A stretch of DNA of 64,000 nt from Cupriavidus lacunae (GTDB lineage: Bacteria > Pseudomonadota > Gammaproteobacteria > Burkholderiales > Burkholderiaceae), in the NCBI RefSeq assembly GCF_003353055.1, contig NZ_QKWJ01000018.1, positions 1 to 64,000 on the forward strand. The letters are read 5' to 3'. The position numbers and the translations under genes are program-made. The notes beneath the pieces were generated by a model that saw only the letters and a list, made by a program, of their open reading frames with translations, did not search any database and had not been told where the DNA came from. Positions 25,733 through 34,428 of the stretch are shown piece after piece. Within the stretch, counting starts at the first letter, position 1. Every line of letters begins with the position of its first letter.

Positions 25733-26198
25733 GCATTTTCTCCGCGGCGGACAGGACAGATTCGACGATGCCGACATAGCCGGTGCAGCGGCACAGGTTG
25801 CCGTTCAGGCCGTGGCGGACTTCGTCTTCGGTCGGGTTGGGATTGTTGGCAAGCAGCGCGCACGAGGCCATCAGGAAGCCGGGCGTGCAATAGCCGCACT
25901 GCAACCCGCCGTTGTCCATGAAGCATTGCTGCAGCGGATGCAGCTGGCCATCGGCGGCCAGCCCTTCCACGGTCATCACATGGCGCCCGCGCGCCTGCAC
26001 GGCGAGCATCAGGCAGGACTTGGCCACCTCGCCGTCGACCAGCACCGAGCAGGCGCCGCAGATGCCGGTCTCGCAGCCGCGCTTGGTGCCGGTCAGGTCC
26101 AGGTCGTCGCGCAGCAGGTCGGACAGCAGGCGCCGTGCCGGCACCTCCACCTGGCGTTCTTCACCGTTGACGGTGAGTTCGATGCTGACTTTGTTCAT
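25722..26198 (-). CDS. (2Fe-2S) small subunit of molybdenum hydroxylase (CoxS-type)
   Basis: A 158-aa iron-sulfur subunit of the xanthine dehydrogenase family, moving electrons from the molybdenum centre to FAD. The N-terminal plant-type [2Fe-2S] cluster is bound by Cys42, Cys47, Cys50 and Cys62 (GCETGICGACSVLVDG). The C-terminal four-helix cluster uses CGYC (Cys101, Cys104) and LCRC (Cys136, Cys138). All eight ligands are present, so the chain is complete. The gene lies nine bases after the FAD subunit gene and overlaps the CoxG-like gene by 11 bp. The substrate is set by the large subunit, not here. Confidence 0.96.
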   Translation of the reverse strand: MNKVSIELTVNGEERQVEVPARRLLSDLLRDDLDLTGTKRGCETGICGACSVLVDGEVAKSCLMLAVQARGRHVMTVEGLAADGQLHPLQQCFMDNGGLQCGYCTPGFLMASCALLANNPNPTEDEVRHGLNGNLCRCTGYVGIVESVLSAAEKMRGN

Positions 26199-26207
26199 GG
26201 GGATTCC

Positions 26208-27074
26208 TTACTCAGATGCCACGCCAAACAGCTCGGCAATGGTGCGGCGCGCGACCACCCGCACCATCTCGCGCCGGTACGACTCGGACCCGCGCATGTC
26301 CGAAACCGCGTTGATGTCCGCGGCGACGATGGCAGCGGCTTCCTCGGCCAGCTCCGCCGTCACGTTCTTGCCGGCCAGCAAGGCTTCGGCGCGGCGCAGC
26401 CGGGACGGTATCGGCGTGGAAGCGCCCACCGCCAGGCGGGCCTCGACACAGAACGCGCCTTCGCGCCGTACCGCCACTGCCACGCTGGCCAGCGGCCGGT
26501 GTTCGGCGGCAGTGCGCAGGAAGCGCGAATAGCGGCCGTCGGCACCGGCCCCCGGCGCCGGCAGGCGGACCTGCGTGACGATTTCATCCTGCGCCAGCGC
26601 CGTAACGTAGTAGTCGACCAGGAAATCTTCGATATCGACCACCCGCTCGCCGCCGCGGCCGCTGACCACGATCCGCGCACCCAACGCCATCAGGCAGCCC
26701 GGCGGATCGGTGGCAGGGTCGGCATAGCAGAGGTTGCCGCCGATGGTGCCCTGGTTGCGCACCTGCGGGTTGGCCACGCGCGCAGCCATGCTGGCCAGCA
26801 TCGGATAATGCGCCTGCACCAGCGGCGAGCGCGCCACTTCGGCATGCAATGTCAGCGCGCCGATGCGCAGGCCCTCGCGCGCATCGAAGGTGATGCCGCG
26901 CAGCGCTTCTAGCCGGCCCAGCGAGACCAGGTGGCTCGGCGTCAGCATGCGCTGGCGCATGCCCAGCATCAGCGCGGTGCCGCCGGCGAAGATGCGGCAA
27001 CTGTCGCCCAGGTCGGCCAGCATGTGACTGGCCTCGGCCACGGTGCCCGGCTCAAGGAATGCAAAGTCACGCAT
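26208..27074 (-). CDS. FAD-binding medium subunit of molybdenum hydroxylase (CoxM-type)
   Basis: A 288-aa FAD subunit of the xanthine dehydrogenase family. Typical segments are DSCRIFAGGTALMLGMRQRM (the AGGT flavin loop) at the N-terminus, the GTIGGNLCYADPATDPPG loop (the second FAD contact, TIGGN), and the C-terminal domain with AVAVRREGAFCVEARLAVG. It passes electrons from the iron-sulfur clusters to an acceptor. Its ATG at 27074 overlaps the end of the large-subunit gene by 8 bp, so synthesis of the three subunits is coupled in the order large, medium, small. It is complete and of normal length. Confidence 0.95.
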   Translation of the reverse strand: MRDFAFLEPGTVAEASHMLADLGDSCRIFAGGTALMLGMRQRMLTPSHLVSLGRLEALRGITFDAREGLRIGALTLHAEVARSPLVQAHYPMLASMAARVANPQVRNQGTIGGNLCYADPATDPPGCLMALGARIVVSGRGGERVVDIEDFLVDYYVTALAQDEIVTQVRLPAPGAGADGRYSRFLRTAAEHRPLASVAVAVRREGAFCVEARLAVGASTPIPSRLRRAEALLAGKNVTAELAEEAAAIVAADINAVSDMRGSESYRREMVRVVARRTIAELFGVASE

Positions 27075-29358
27075 GGGCGCCCTCCTTCTCCTTCAGTTCG
27101 CGCAGGCCGGCCAGCACCTTCTCGGGCGTGATCGGCAGCGACTGGATGTGCACGCCGACGGCGTCGAACACGGCATTGGCGATGGCCGCCGCGCCCGGCA
27201 GGATCGCGGTTTCGCTGGCGCCCTTGGCGCCGTAGGGCCCGTTGGGGTCGTTCGATTCCACCACGTCGGTACGGAGCATCGGCACCGCGTCGGCAGTGGG
27301 CATGGTGTAGTCGGCAAAGTTGCCGTTCATCAGGCGGCCATCCTCGTATTGCAGGTTCTCGTACAGGGTCCAGCCGATCGCCTGCACGGTCGCGCCGTGG
27401 GTCTGGCCGTGCACGGCGAGCGGGTTGATGGCCTTGCCGCAGTCGTCGGCGACAAAGCTGTCGACCACGGTGACCTGGCCGGTGCTGGTGTCGACCTCCA
27501 CCTCGACCGCCTGTGCCGCGAAGGAATGCGCGGGCGCGACGTTGCCGTAGTAGTTGCCATCGTGCATCACGGTGGGCGCGTCATAGGTGGCGCGCACGTG
27601 GATGCCCTCGCCGCCGTGGCGGAAGATATGAAGACGTGCGATCTCAGCCAGCGTGGCGGACTTGTCGGGCTGGCCCGGCGCGGCGATGCGGCCATCGGCA
27701 ATCAGCAATTGTTCCGCGTCCACGCCAAGCTTTTCCGCTGCGAGTGCCAGCAGCTTCTGGCGCGCCTCGCGCGCCGCACGCAGCACCGCATTGCCGGAGA
27801 TGATGGTCACGCGCGACGCCAGCGACCCCAGGCAGAACGGTGCGGTATCGGTATCCGGCGCCATCACCGTGACGTGCGACAGCGGAATGTCCAGCTCCTG
27901 CGCGCAGATCTGGCTGAGCATGGTGTTGGCGCCCTGCCCCATGTCGCACTCGCTGGTCTGCAGCATCACGCGACCGTCCTCATTGACCTTGAGCAGGATG
28001 GTCGAGCCGTCCCAGTTGCCCAGCGTGCGGTTGCCGCTGACATGCATGGCCGCGGCAATGCCCACGCCGCGCCGCCGCGTGGCGGTGCCGCGCGGCGCCG
28101 CGCGCCTGGCGTCCCAATCGATGGCCCGGCGCGTCATGTCCAGGCATTCGACCATGCCGGTGCTGCTGATCTTCCAGCCATGCACGCTGGTCTCGCCCGC
28201 GCCGATCGCATTGCGCTTGTGCACTTCGATCGGATCGATGCCGAGCATGCCGGCCAGCACGGTCAGGTGGCAGTTCAGCGGAAACTGCATCTGCTGCCCG
28301 CCAAAACCACGGAAGGCGCCGCGCGGCGGGTTGTTGGTATAGGCCATCACCGCATGCGAGCGCACGTTCTGCACGCGGTGCATGTTGTCGCTGCGCATGG
28401 CGGTGACGTGCATCACGTCGCCGGCAAGCCCGGAATAGGCACCGCATTCGGCCGTGATGCGCACGTCCTTGGCCAGGATCACGCCATCGGCCGACAGCCC
28501 CATGCGCAGCCAGACCTGCATCGGCACGCTGGCGCGCGCGCCCTGGAAGTCTTCCAGCCGGTTGTTGACCAGCCGCACCGGGCGCTCCAGCCAGCTCGCC
28601 AGGAAGGCGCAGATCAGGCTGTTGTTCTCCTCGACGATCTTGGCGCCAAAGCCGCCGCCGGTGGTGGCCTGCACCACGCGGATGGTCGAAACCGGCCGGT
28701 CCAGTGCCTCGGCCAGCCGCGTGCGCGCCAGGAACACCGACTGGGTCGATGCCCACAGCGTGAGCCGCCCGTTGCCGTCCTGCGCCGCGACCGAAGCCAT
28801 CGGCTCCAGGTAGCCCGGGTACTGCGAGTGCATGTCGTAGGTGGCCTCGTACACCGCGGCGCAGGCTTCAAAGGCGGCATCCACATCGCCGCGCACGATG
28901 TGCATCTCGTGGCCGATATTGCGCGTGCCGGCGTGGATCTCCGGCGCGCCCTCGGCCAGCGCCGCAGCCGGCGTCAGCAGCGCGGGCAGCGCCTCGTACT
29001 CGATGCGGATCAGGTCCAGCGCATCGCGCGCGATCTCCTCGCTGACCGCCACCACCGCAGCCACTTCCTCGCCGACATGGCGCACCACGCCGCAGGCCAG
29101 GATGCGCTGCTCCTTGCGGTGCGGGCCCCAGTTGCGGGTGGGCACATCCTGCCCGGTCACCACCAGCTTCACGCCGGGCAGCGCACGCGCCGCGGAAGTG
29201 TCAATGCGCACGATGCGCGCGTGCGGGTGCGGGCTGCGCAGCACCTTGGCGTGCAGCATGCCTGGCAACTTGATGTCGCCAGCATACTGCGCGCGCCCCA
29301 TGACCTTTTCCCGCGCGGTCACCTGCGGCGTGGCGCTTCCCACGATGGCCTTGCTCAT
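27067..29358 (-). CDS. molybdopterin large subunit of molybdenum hydroxylase (xanthine dehydrogenase type)
   Basis: A 763-aa catalytic subunit that hydroxylates a carbon next to a heteroatom using water. The N-terminal domain runs to about residue 120. Molybdopterin-binding motifs are TTGGGFGAKIVEENN (residues 232-246) and GAFRGFGGQQ (347-356), and the catalytic Glu is Glu716 in GAKGASETA. GAFRGFGG is the form found in xanthine dehydrogenase-type hydroxylases; it lacks the AYRCSFR active loop of form I CO dehydrogenase, so it is not that enzyme. Start ATG 29358 (MSKAIVG) has GGAGG nine bases upstream. The substrate is unknown; with the NicC-like gene nearby, a nitrogen heterocycle is a plausible guess. 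Confidence 0.95.
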   Translation of the reverse strand: MSKAIVGSATPQVTAREKVMGRAQYAGDIKLPGMLHAKVLRSPHPHARIVRIDTSAARALPGVKLVVTGQDVPTRNWGPHRKEQRILACGVVRHVGEEVAAVVAVSEEIARDALDLIRIEYEALPALLTPAAALAEGAPEIHAGTRNIGHEMHIVRGDVDAAFEACAAVYEATYDMHSQYPGYLEPMASVAAQDGNGRLTLWASTQSVFLARTRLAEALDRPVSTIRVVQATTGGGFGAKIVEENNSLICAFLASWLERPVRLVNNRLEDFQGARASVPMQVWLRMGLSADGVILAKDVRITAECGAYSGLAGDVMHVTAMRSDNMHRVQNVRSHAVMAYTNNPPRGAFRGFGGQQMQFPLNCHLTVLAGMLGIDPIEVHKRNAIGAGETSVHGWKISSTGMVECLDMTRRAIDWDARRAAPRGTATRRRGVGIAAAMHVSGNRTLGNWDGSTILLKVNEDGRVMLQTSECDMGQGANTMLSQICAQELDIPLSHVTVMAPDTDTAPFCLGSLASRVTIISGNAVLRAAREARQKLLALAAEKLGVDAEQLLIADGRIAAPGQPDKSATLAEIARLHIFRHGGEGIHVRATYDAPTVMHDGNYYGNVAPAHSFAAQAVEVEVDTSTGQVTVVDSFVADDCGKAINPLAVHGQTHGATVQAIGWTLYENLQYEDGRLMNGNFADYTMPTADAVPMLRTDVVESNDPNGPYGAKGASETAILPGAAAIANAVFDAVGVHIQSLPITPEKVLAGLRELKEKEGAHA

Positions 29359-29407
29359 GCCGGCCTCCTGCTTGTCTTGTTGCATGAATGCGATGCGATG
29401 CCCTACG

Positions 29408-30400
29408 TCATTCCGCAGTGATGGCCAGGTCGCGGATCACTTTGCCCAGCCGCTCGTAGTCGGCCGCGTTGACCTTCTCCAGCGCGGACGGCGCGCCGCC
29501 CACGGGGCTGGCGCCGAAGGTCGCCATCTTCTCGGTCACGTCGGGCAGGTGCAGCACGTCGTTGAGCTGCTGGTTCAGTACCTTGACCACCTCGGACGGC
29601 GTTCCCTTGGGCGCCATCACGCCGTGCCACGCGCCGACCACCACGTCCTTGTAGCCAAGCTCGGCCAGCGTCGGCACATTGGGCAGCAGCGGCGAGCGCT
29701 TCGCGTCGGTGATCGCCAGCGCGATCAGCCGGCCGGTGTTGATGTACTGCGCCACCGGGCCCAGCGTGACGTAGGCAAAGTTCACATGCCCCGCCACCAC
29801 GTCGTTGACCGCCGGCGCCACGCCCTTGTACGGCACGTGCTGGATCTTCACGCCCGCGGCGCGGTTCAGCATCTCGCCGGCGATATGCATCGGCGAGCCC
29901 GCGCCCGGGCTGCCGTACGTCAGCGCCTTGCCGCCCTTGGCCGCGGCAATCATCTCGCCGACGGTCTTGATGCCCGCCTGCGGGTTGGCCACCAGCAGCA
30001 CCGCCTGCACCGCGGTCTGGATCACCGGCGTGAAGCCGTGCAGCGGGTCATAGCTGGCCGACGGCGCCAGCTTGAGCACCATCGGGGCCAGCGTGAACGG
30101 GTTGGGCGTGTACAGCAGCGTGTAGCCGTCCGCCGGTGCGCGGCTGACAAAGCTGGCGCCGACCACGCCGCCGGCGCCGGGGCGGTTCTCGACAATGACC
30201 GGCTGCTTCAGGCGTGCCGACAGCTTGTCGGCATAGAGCCGGGCCATGGCGTCGGTGTCGCCGCCGGGCGGATAGGCCACGACCATGGTCACGGTCTTGG
30301 CCGGATACGCGGCAGTGGCCAGCGCGCTGCCCGCGGCAAGCGCGAGCGTGGCCATAGCAGTGACGGCAAGGAAAAGGCGGCGGGGGCGTTCGTGTCTCAT
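29408..30400 (-). CDS. Bug-family (TctC-like) periplasmic solute receptor
   Basis: A 330-aa Bug receptor with a Sec signal (MRHERPRRLFLAVTAMATLA to about ATAA), then KTVTMVVAYPPGGDTDAMARLY, GYTLLYTPNPFTLAPMVLK, and IQHVPYKGVAPAVNDVVAGH. Start ATG 30400 has AGGAG seven bases upstream. It lies 49 bp before the large-subunit gene and is the first gene of the leftward molybdenum-hydroxylase operon. It is distinctly more similar to the Bug receptor at 52081 beside the aromatic operon than to the others here (shared GSPMHI, NVPTLAELGYKDV, GAW), suggesting the two bind related ligands. The ligand is unknown. Confidence 0.93.
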   Translation of the reverse strand: MRHERPRRLFLAVTAMATLALAAGSALATAAYPAKTVTMVVAYPPGGDTDAMARLYADKLSARLKQPVIVENRPGAGGVVGASFVSRAPADGYTLLYTPNPFTLAPMVLKLAPSASYDPLHGFTPVIQTAVQAVLLVANPQAGIKTVGEMIAAAKGGKALTYGSPGAGSPMHIAGEMLNRAAGVKIQHVPYKGVAPAVNDVVAGHVNFAYVTLGPVAQYINTGRLIALAITDAKRSPLLPNVPTLAELGYKDVVVGAWHGVMAPKGTPSEVVKVLNQQLNDVLHLPDVTEKMATFGASPVGGAPSALEKVNAADYERLGKVIRDLAITAE

Positions 30401-30720
30401 CAACAGCTCCTGTGGGGGGCGCATTCGCGGTTGGAGTGGGCTGTTGTGCGCACCGCGAAAACAGGGTTGGTTCTGGTTACAACACTTTCGGTTGTTTTAT
30501 TAGTAAGACGCATGTTCACATCAGGAACATAAGTCATCCTAGGCCGCCAATATTGACAACTCAACTTACGTTAAACACCAATTGACATAGTTGTTTTTTA
30601 TATTTCTTTTTCACTGCCATGAAAGCGACACACGATGGCGGAATTGGCTAGCGGCGTGAGACAATCTGGCCCGCCAACCGGCCCCGCATGGCGGCCGGCA
30701 GACCCGATCAAGAGGAACGC
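30401..30720. other. divergent promoter region, Bug/Mo-hydroxylase operon and marR
   Basis: A 320-bp AT-rich gap without a gene. It contains the inverted repeat at 30512, a weaker one ACAAC-N7-GTTGT at 30479-30495, and two TTGACA hexamers (30553, 30582) without convincing -10 partners. Confidence 0.6.
30512..30530. promoter_or_regulatory. candidate operator, ATGTTC inverted repeat
   Basis: Perfect ATGTTC-N7-GAACAT (19 bp) between the leftward Bug gene and rightward marR. The size fits a MarR-family site, but ownership is inferred from position only. Confidence 0.4.
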
Positions 30721-31236
30721 ATGCCCCGTGACGCCGCGCCCGCCAACGGCAAGCCCGCGACAGACACCGACACCAGCCCCTGGGCCGACCTCGACGAGGC
30801 CGGCAGCGGACTGACCGTCGACAATTTCCTGACGACGATGCTGAGCCAGCTGGTCACCGCGCTGCGCAGCACGGTGACCAAGCCTTATGCGGAACAGTTC
30901 GGCCTGACCGTGCCGGAGTGGCGCATCCTGGCGCTGCTCGCGCACGCGCGCGAATTGCCGTTTGCCGAGCTGGTGACGCAGTCGACCTCGGACAAGGCGC
31001 TGGTGAGCCGCACGCTGCGGCTGCTGGAAGATCGGGGACTGGTGCGGCTGGCCTCAGCCGGCAACACGCCCCGGAAGAAGCTGATCTGCGCGATCAGCGA
31101 AGCCGGCGCCGCGCTGCACGACCAGGTGATGCCGCTGGCGCGGCGCGGGCAGGCGCAGGTGATCCGGCAGTTGTCGCCGGAGGAGCGGGAAGCGGTTTAT
31201 CAGGGGCTGCGCAAGCTGTTGCGCACGCAGGCCTGA
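30721..31236 (+). CDS. MarR-family transcriptional regulator
   Basis: A 171-aa MarR regulator with a winged HTH in the middle: FGLTVPEWRILALLAHAREL, then FAELVTQSTSDKALVSRTLRLL, and the wing RLASAGNTPRKKLICAISEAG. Start ATG 30721 has AGAGGAA seven bases upstream; an upstream in-frame ATG at 30688 lacks this. MarR proteins usually control a divergent catabolic or efflux gene, here the Bug/molybdenum-hydroxylase operon, with a 19-bp inverted repeat between. The ligand is probably a phenolic or heterocyclic acid, by family analogy only. It ends 57 bp before the stop of the leftward LysR gene. Confidence 0.92.
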   Translation: MPRDAAPANGKPATDTDTSPWADLDEAGSGLTVDNFLTTMLSQLVTALRSTVTKPYAEQFGLTVPEWRILALLAHARELPFAELVTQSTSDKALVSRTLRLLEDRGLVRLASAGNTPRKKLICAISEAGAALHDQVMPLARRGQAQVIRQLSPEEREAVYQGLRKLLRTQA

Positions 31237-31292
31237 CGCCGGAAGCGAGGTCCGGACGACTTGCTCGCCCGGAAAACCGCCTTCGTCACGCC

Positions 31293-32192
31293 TCAGTGGC
31301 GCGCTGCCACGCTCTGGCGCTGGTAAGAAGCCAGGGTCAGCCGCATGGCGTCACGCACGGCCGCCACCGAGCGGTTGTCGTCATCGCCCTTGCGGGTCAC
31401 CAGCGACAGGGTGAGCACCGGTGCCGAGCGGCCCAGCCGCACCAGCCGCACCGGGTAGTTCTGCACCAGCGCCGGATCAGGCCCCTGCAGGATCGACACC
31501 CCCAGCCCGGCGCTGACCATCGCCACGATCGCCGGCGCACTGTCGAATTCCAGCGTGCCGCGGATTTCGGACACGTGCGTATGCACATACTGCGCCGCCA
31601 TCGCCCCTGACACGGTATTGCGGTCGTAGCGGATCCAGTCGTACAGCCGGAACAGCGAGGCAGCGTTGGCCTCGGTCGCGCCGGGCGGCGCGATCAGCAC
31701 CAGTTCGCGCCGCATCATCGGCGTCCAGCGCAGCCGCGCCGAGCCGCCGCCTGCCGGCTGCGCCACCAGCGCCGCATCGATATCGCCTGCCTTGACCGAT
31801 GCCGTCAGCGTGCTGCTGCGCCCGCGCACCAGGCGCAGTTCCAGCCTGGGATGACGCTCGCGCACATAGCGCACGATGCCGGGCAGCACGACCGGCTGCA
31901 GCGACTCGATCACCCCCAGCCGCACCACCCCCTCCACCGCCAGCCCGCTGCCGGCGCGCAGCGCCTCCAGGTTCTGCAGCGCCTGGCGCATGGTGTCGGC
32001 CACCTCGTGCGCGAGCTGGTTGGGCCGCGCCTGCAGCCCGGAGCGGTCGAACAGCGGCTTGCCCAGGTACTGCTCAAGCTGCTTCATCTGCATGCTGACA
32101 GCGCTGGGCGTGACGTTGGCCTGGCGCGCGGCGCCGGCGAAGGTGCCGGTCTGAAGCACGCCCTCGAGCGTATGGAAGGTCTCAAGCTTCAT
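31293..32192 (-). CDS. LysR-family transcriptional regulator
   Basis: A 299-aa LysR regulator. The HTH is MKLETFHTLEGVLQTGTFAG, then AARQANVTPSAVSMQMKQLE and LFDRSGLQARPNQLA. The effector domain starts near VVRLGVIESLQPVVLP. Start ATG 32192 is used; the preceding TTG would add one residue. It is divergent from the TauD-like dioxygenase gene, 108 bp away, with a CTTAT/ATAAG inverted repeat in between, so it probably controls the dioxygenase-lyase-Bug-amidohydrolase unit to its right. The inducer is unknown. Confidence 0.93.
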   Translation of the reverse strand: MKLETFHTLEGVLQTGTFAGAARQANVTPSAVSMQMKQLEQYLGKPLFDRSGLQARPNQLAHEVADTMRQALQNLEALRAGSGLAVEGVVRLGVIESLQPVVLPGIVRYVRERHPRLELRLVRGRSSTLTASVKAGDIDAALVAQPAGGGSARLRWTPMMRRELVLIAPPGATEANAASLFRLYDWIRYDRNTVSGAMAAQYVHTHVSEIRGTLEFDSAPAIVAMVSAGLGVSILQGPDPALVQNYPVRLVRLGRSAPVLTLSLVTRKGDDDNRSVAAVRDAMRLTLASYQRQSVAARH

Positions 32193-32200
32193 CAAAAACT

Positions 32201-32222
32201 CTTATGAAGTAACTCAAATAAG
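32201..32222. promoter_or_regulatory. candidate LysR operator
   Basis: CTTAT and ATAAG arms separated by 12 bp, including a T-N11-A core, immediately next to the LysR start and 79 bp before the dioxygenase start. An AT-rich stretch continues to about 32240. Confidence 0.45.
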
Positions 32223-32300
32223 TTCGCTTTTCTAATGATAGGCGACGTCGCTAGACTTGCTTCCAACGTAAACGCACAACACCCGAAGGAGCCCCCGAAC

Positions 32301-33482
32301 ATGTCACCCATCGCCGCATCGCAACGCCCCGTCGCCTGGACCGCCCGGCAAGCCCGCGAGGACCGCTCCTGGGTACTGCGCATGAACGAGGCCGAAGTCC
32401 AGGGCATGCGCGATGCGCTCAATCACGCCAAGACCCTGAACAGGCCGCTGCTGCAAATGGAGCAGGCCGACTTCCCGCTCAACGATGCCGCGCGCGCCGT
32501 GCTCACGCGCGCCATCAACATCACCCAGGGCGGCTGGGGCATGTGCCTGGTCAAGGGCTTCCCGGTCGACGAATGGACCGAGGAGGAATCGCGCCTGGCC
32601 TACTGGGGCCTGAGCCTGTACATGGGCGTGGGCCGCACGCAGAACCGCGCCAGCCAGTTCATGAACGATGTGCGCAACGAAGGCGGCGAGTACAAGGTCA
32701 AGGGCGGCCGCGGCTACAACACCAATGCCGGGCTGGATTTCCACCAGGACTCGTGCGACGTGGTCGGCCTGCTGTGCCGCCGCACCGCCCGTGCGGGCGG
32801 CACCAGCAAGGTGATCAGCTCGATCGCGCTGTACGAGGAAGTGCAGCGCCGCCGCCCCGACCTGATCCCGGTGCTGAAAGGTACGTTCTTCCACAGCTAC
32901 CAGGGCACGCAGGATCCCAGCCAGCCGCCCTACTACCGCTGCCCGATCTTCGGCAGTCACCCCGAGTATTTCTCGGCGCGCACCAACCGCAAGAACACCG
33001 ACGCCGCCCAGCGCGACTTTGCCGAGCTGCCGCGCCTGACGCCGGCGCAGGTCGAGGCGCTGGACCTGCTCGACGAGCTGATGCCGAGCGAGCTGCTGTG
33101 CTTCACGATGGAACTGGAGCAAGGCGACATGCAGCTACTGAACAACTACGTCACGCTGCATTCGCGCACGCCGTTCGAGGACTATGAGGAGCCGGACCGC
33201 AAGCGCCACCTGTTCCGCCTGTGGCTTTCCGTGCCGGGTTCGCAGCCGCTGCCCGAAGACTGGAAGGAGTACTACGGCGACGTGCGTGCCGGATCGGTGC
33301 GTGGCGGCGTGCGCGGCAGTGAGATCACGCAGGCATTCCTTGACTATGAGAAGCGCCAGGCGGCAGCGCTCGGCATGCTGTTTGAGACCTGGCGCCCGCA
33401 ACTGCGCCAGGAAGACATGGCGCGCATCCTCGCCAGGCATGAGACCGAGGCCGCCGCGGGAACCACCGGAGCCACGGCATGA
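32301..33482 (+). CDS. TauD/TfdA-type Fe(II)/2-oxoglutarate dioxygenase-like protein
   Basis: A 393-aa non-heme iron oxygenase of the clavaminate synthase/TauD fold. The iron triad is visible: His148 and Asp150 in DFHQDSCD and the distal His287 in VTLHSRTPF, with the conserved Arg in KRHLFRLWLS about 15 to 19 residues further on, where 2-oxoglutarate binds. Start ATG 32301 is preceded by AAGGAG ten bases upstream; a longer upstream frame lacks support. The stop overlaps the lyase start by 4 bp (ATGA), so the two proteins are co-translated. It probably hydroxylates the compound then cleaved by the lyase; its substrate is unknown. The size is larger than TauD itself (about 280 aa) and suits the larger clavaminate synthase-like group. 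Confidence 0.88.
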   Translation: MSPIAASQRPVAWTARQAREDRSWVLRMNEAEVQGMRDALNHAKTLNRPLLQMEQADFPLNDAARAVLTRAINITQGGWGMCLVKGFPVDEWTEEESRLAYWGLSLYMGVGRTQNRASQFMNDVRNEGGEYKVKGGRGYNTNAGLDFHQDSCDVVGLLCRRTARAGGTSKVISSIALYEEVQRRRPDLIPVLKGTFFHSYQGTQDPSQPPYYRCPIFGSHPEYFSARTNRKNTDAAQRDFAELPRLTPAQVEALDLLDELMPSELLCFTMELEQGDMQLLNNYVTLHSRTPFEDYEEPDRKRHLFRLWLSVPGSQPLPEDWKEYYGDVRAGSVRGGVRGSEITQAFLDYEKRQAAALGMLFETWRPQLRQEDMARILARHETEAAAGTTGATA

Positions 33483-34366
33483 GCGGCGATCGCACGCACG
33501 CCCCTTCGTTGAAGGAACGCCTGCGCCGGCCCGAGCCGGTGCTGGCGCCCGGCGTCTACGATGCCCTCAGCGCACTGCTGGCCGAGCAGGCCGGCTTCGA
33601 GGCGTTGTACCTGTCGGGCGGCGCGGTCGCCTACACGCTGCTGGGCCGCTCCGACGTGGGCCTGACCACGGCCACCGAGACCGTCGACGTGCTGGCGCGC
33701 ATCACCGACCGCGTGTCGCTGCCGGTGATCGTCGACGGCGATACCGGCTACGGCAACGCGCTCAATACGCAGCGCACGGTGCGCGCCTTCGAGCGCGCCG
33801 GCGCGGCGATGATCCAGCTGGAGGACCAGGGCTTTCCCAAGCGTTGCGGCCACCTCGCCGGCAAGTCGCTGGTCACGGTGCGCGAGATGTGCGGCAAGCT
33901 GCGTGCCGCGCTCGACGCGCGCCATAGCGCCGACACGCTGATCCTGGCGCGCACCGACGCGGTCGCCGTGGAAGGCCTGGACCCCGCCATCGAGCGCGCC
34001 GAAGCCTACCTGGCCTGTGGCGTCGACGCGCTGTTTATCGAGGCGGTGGTGTCCGCCGCCGACATGGACCGTGTCTGTGGCCGCTTCGCCGCAAGCGTGC
34101 CGCTGCTGGCCAATATGGTCGAGGGCGGCAAGACGCCGATCCAGAGCGCGGCCGAACTGGGTGCGCGCGGCTACCGCATCGTGATCTACCCGGGCGGCAC
34201 CGTGCGCTTCGCCTCACGCCAGCTGCAGCGCTACTTCGCCGGCCTCAAGGCCGACGGCAGCACACGTGCCTTCATGGAGGAAATGAACGACTTCGACGCA
34301 CTGAACCAGCTGATCGGCACGCCCCAACTGCTCGAAGCCGGCCGCCGCTACGCGGAAGACGACTGA
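33479..34366 (+). CDS. isocitrate lyase/PEP mutase-family C-C lyase
   Basis: A 295-aa TIM-barrel enzyme of the isocitrate lyase/phosphoenolpyruvate mutase superfamily. The metal site is VIVDGDTGYGN (Asp86, Asp88), and the flexible loop PKRCGHLAGKS holds Cys123, the general base of true lyases (isocitrate, methylisocitrate, dimethylmalate lyases). Loop Cys makes a C-C lyase more likely than a phosphonate mutase or oxaloacetate decarboxylase. It overlaps the dioxygenase gene by 4 bp and is followed 62 bp later by a Bug receptor, so it probably cleaves a hydroxylated di- or tricarboxylate made by the dioxygenase. The substrate is not decidable from sequence. Confidence 0.9.
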   Translation: MSGDRTHAPSLKERLRRPEPVLAPGVYDALSALLAEQAGFEALYLSGGAVAYTLLGRSDVGLTTATETVDVLARITDRVSLPVIVDGDTGYGNALNTQRTVRAFERAGAAMIQLEDQGFPKRCGHLAGKSLVTVREMCGKLRAALDARHSADTLILARTDAVAVEGLDPAIERAEAYLACGVDALFIEAVVSAADMDRVCGRFAASVPLLANMVEGGKTPIQSAAELGARGYRIVIYPGGTVRFASRQLQRYFAGLKADGSTRAFMEEMNDFDALNQLIGTPQLLEAGRRYAEDD

Positions 34367-34428
34367 CGGCACGCGCCGCCACGCTACCGCGACCACGATT
34401 ACAAAGACCGACCTTCGGGGAGACAACC

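Noticed and set aside
27067-29358. Carbon monoxide dehydrogenase large subunit
   Set aside because: The active-site loop is GAFRGFGG, typical of xanthine dehydrogenase-type enzymes, not the AYRCSFR loop of form I CO dehydrogenase.
27043-29421. 792-codon plus-strand frame
   Set aside because: It is antisense to the molybdenum-hydroxylase large subunit, whose motifs are unambiguous.
30553-30587. Two TTGACA hexamers as promoters for marR
   Set aside because: Neither has a reasonable -10 hexamer at 16-18 bp.
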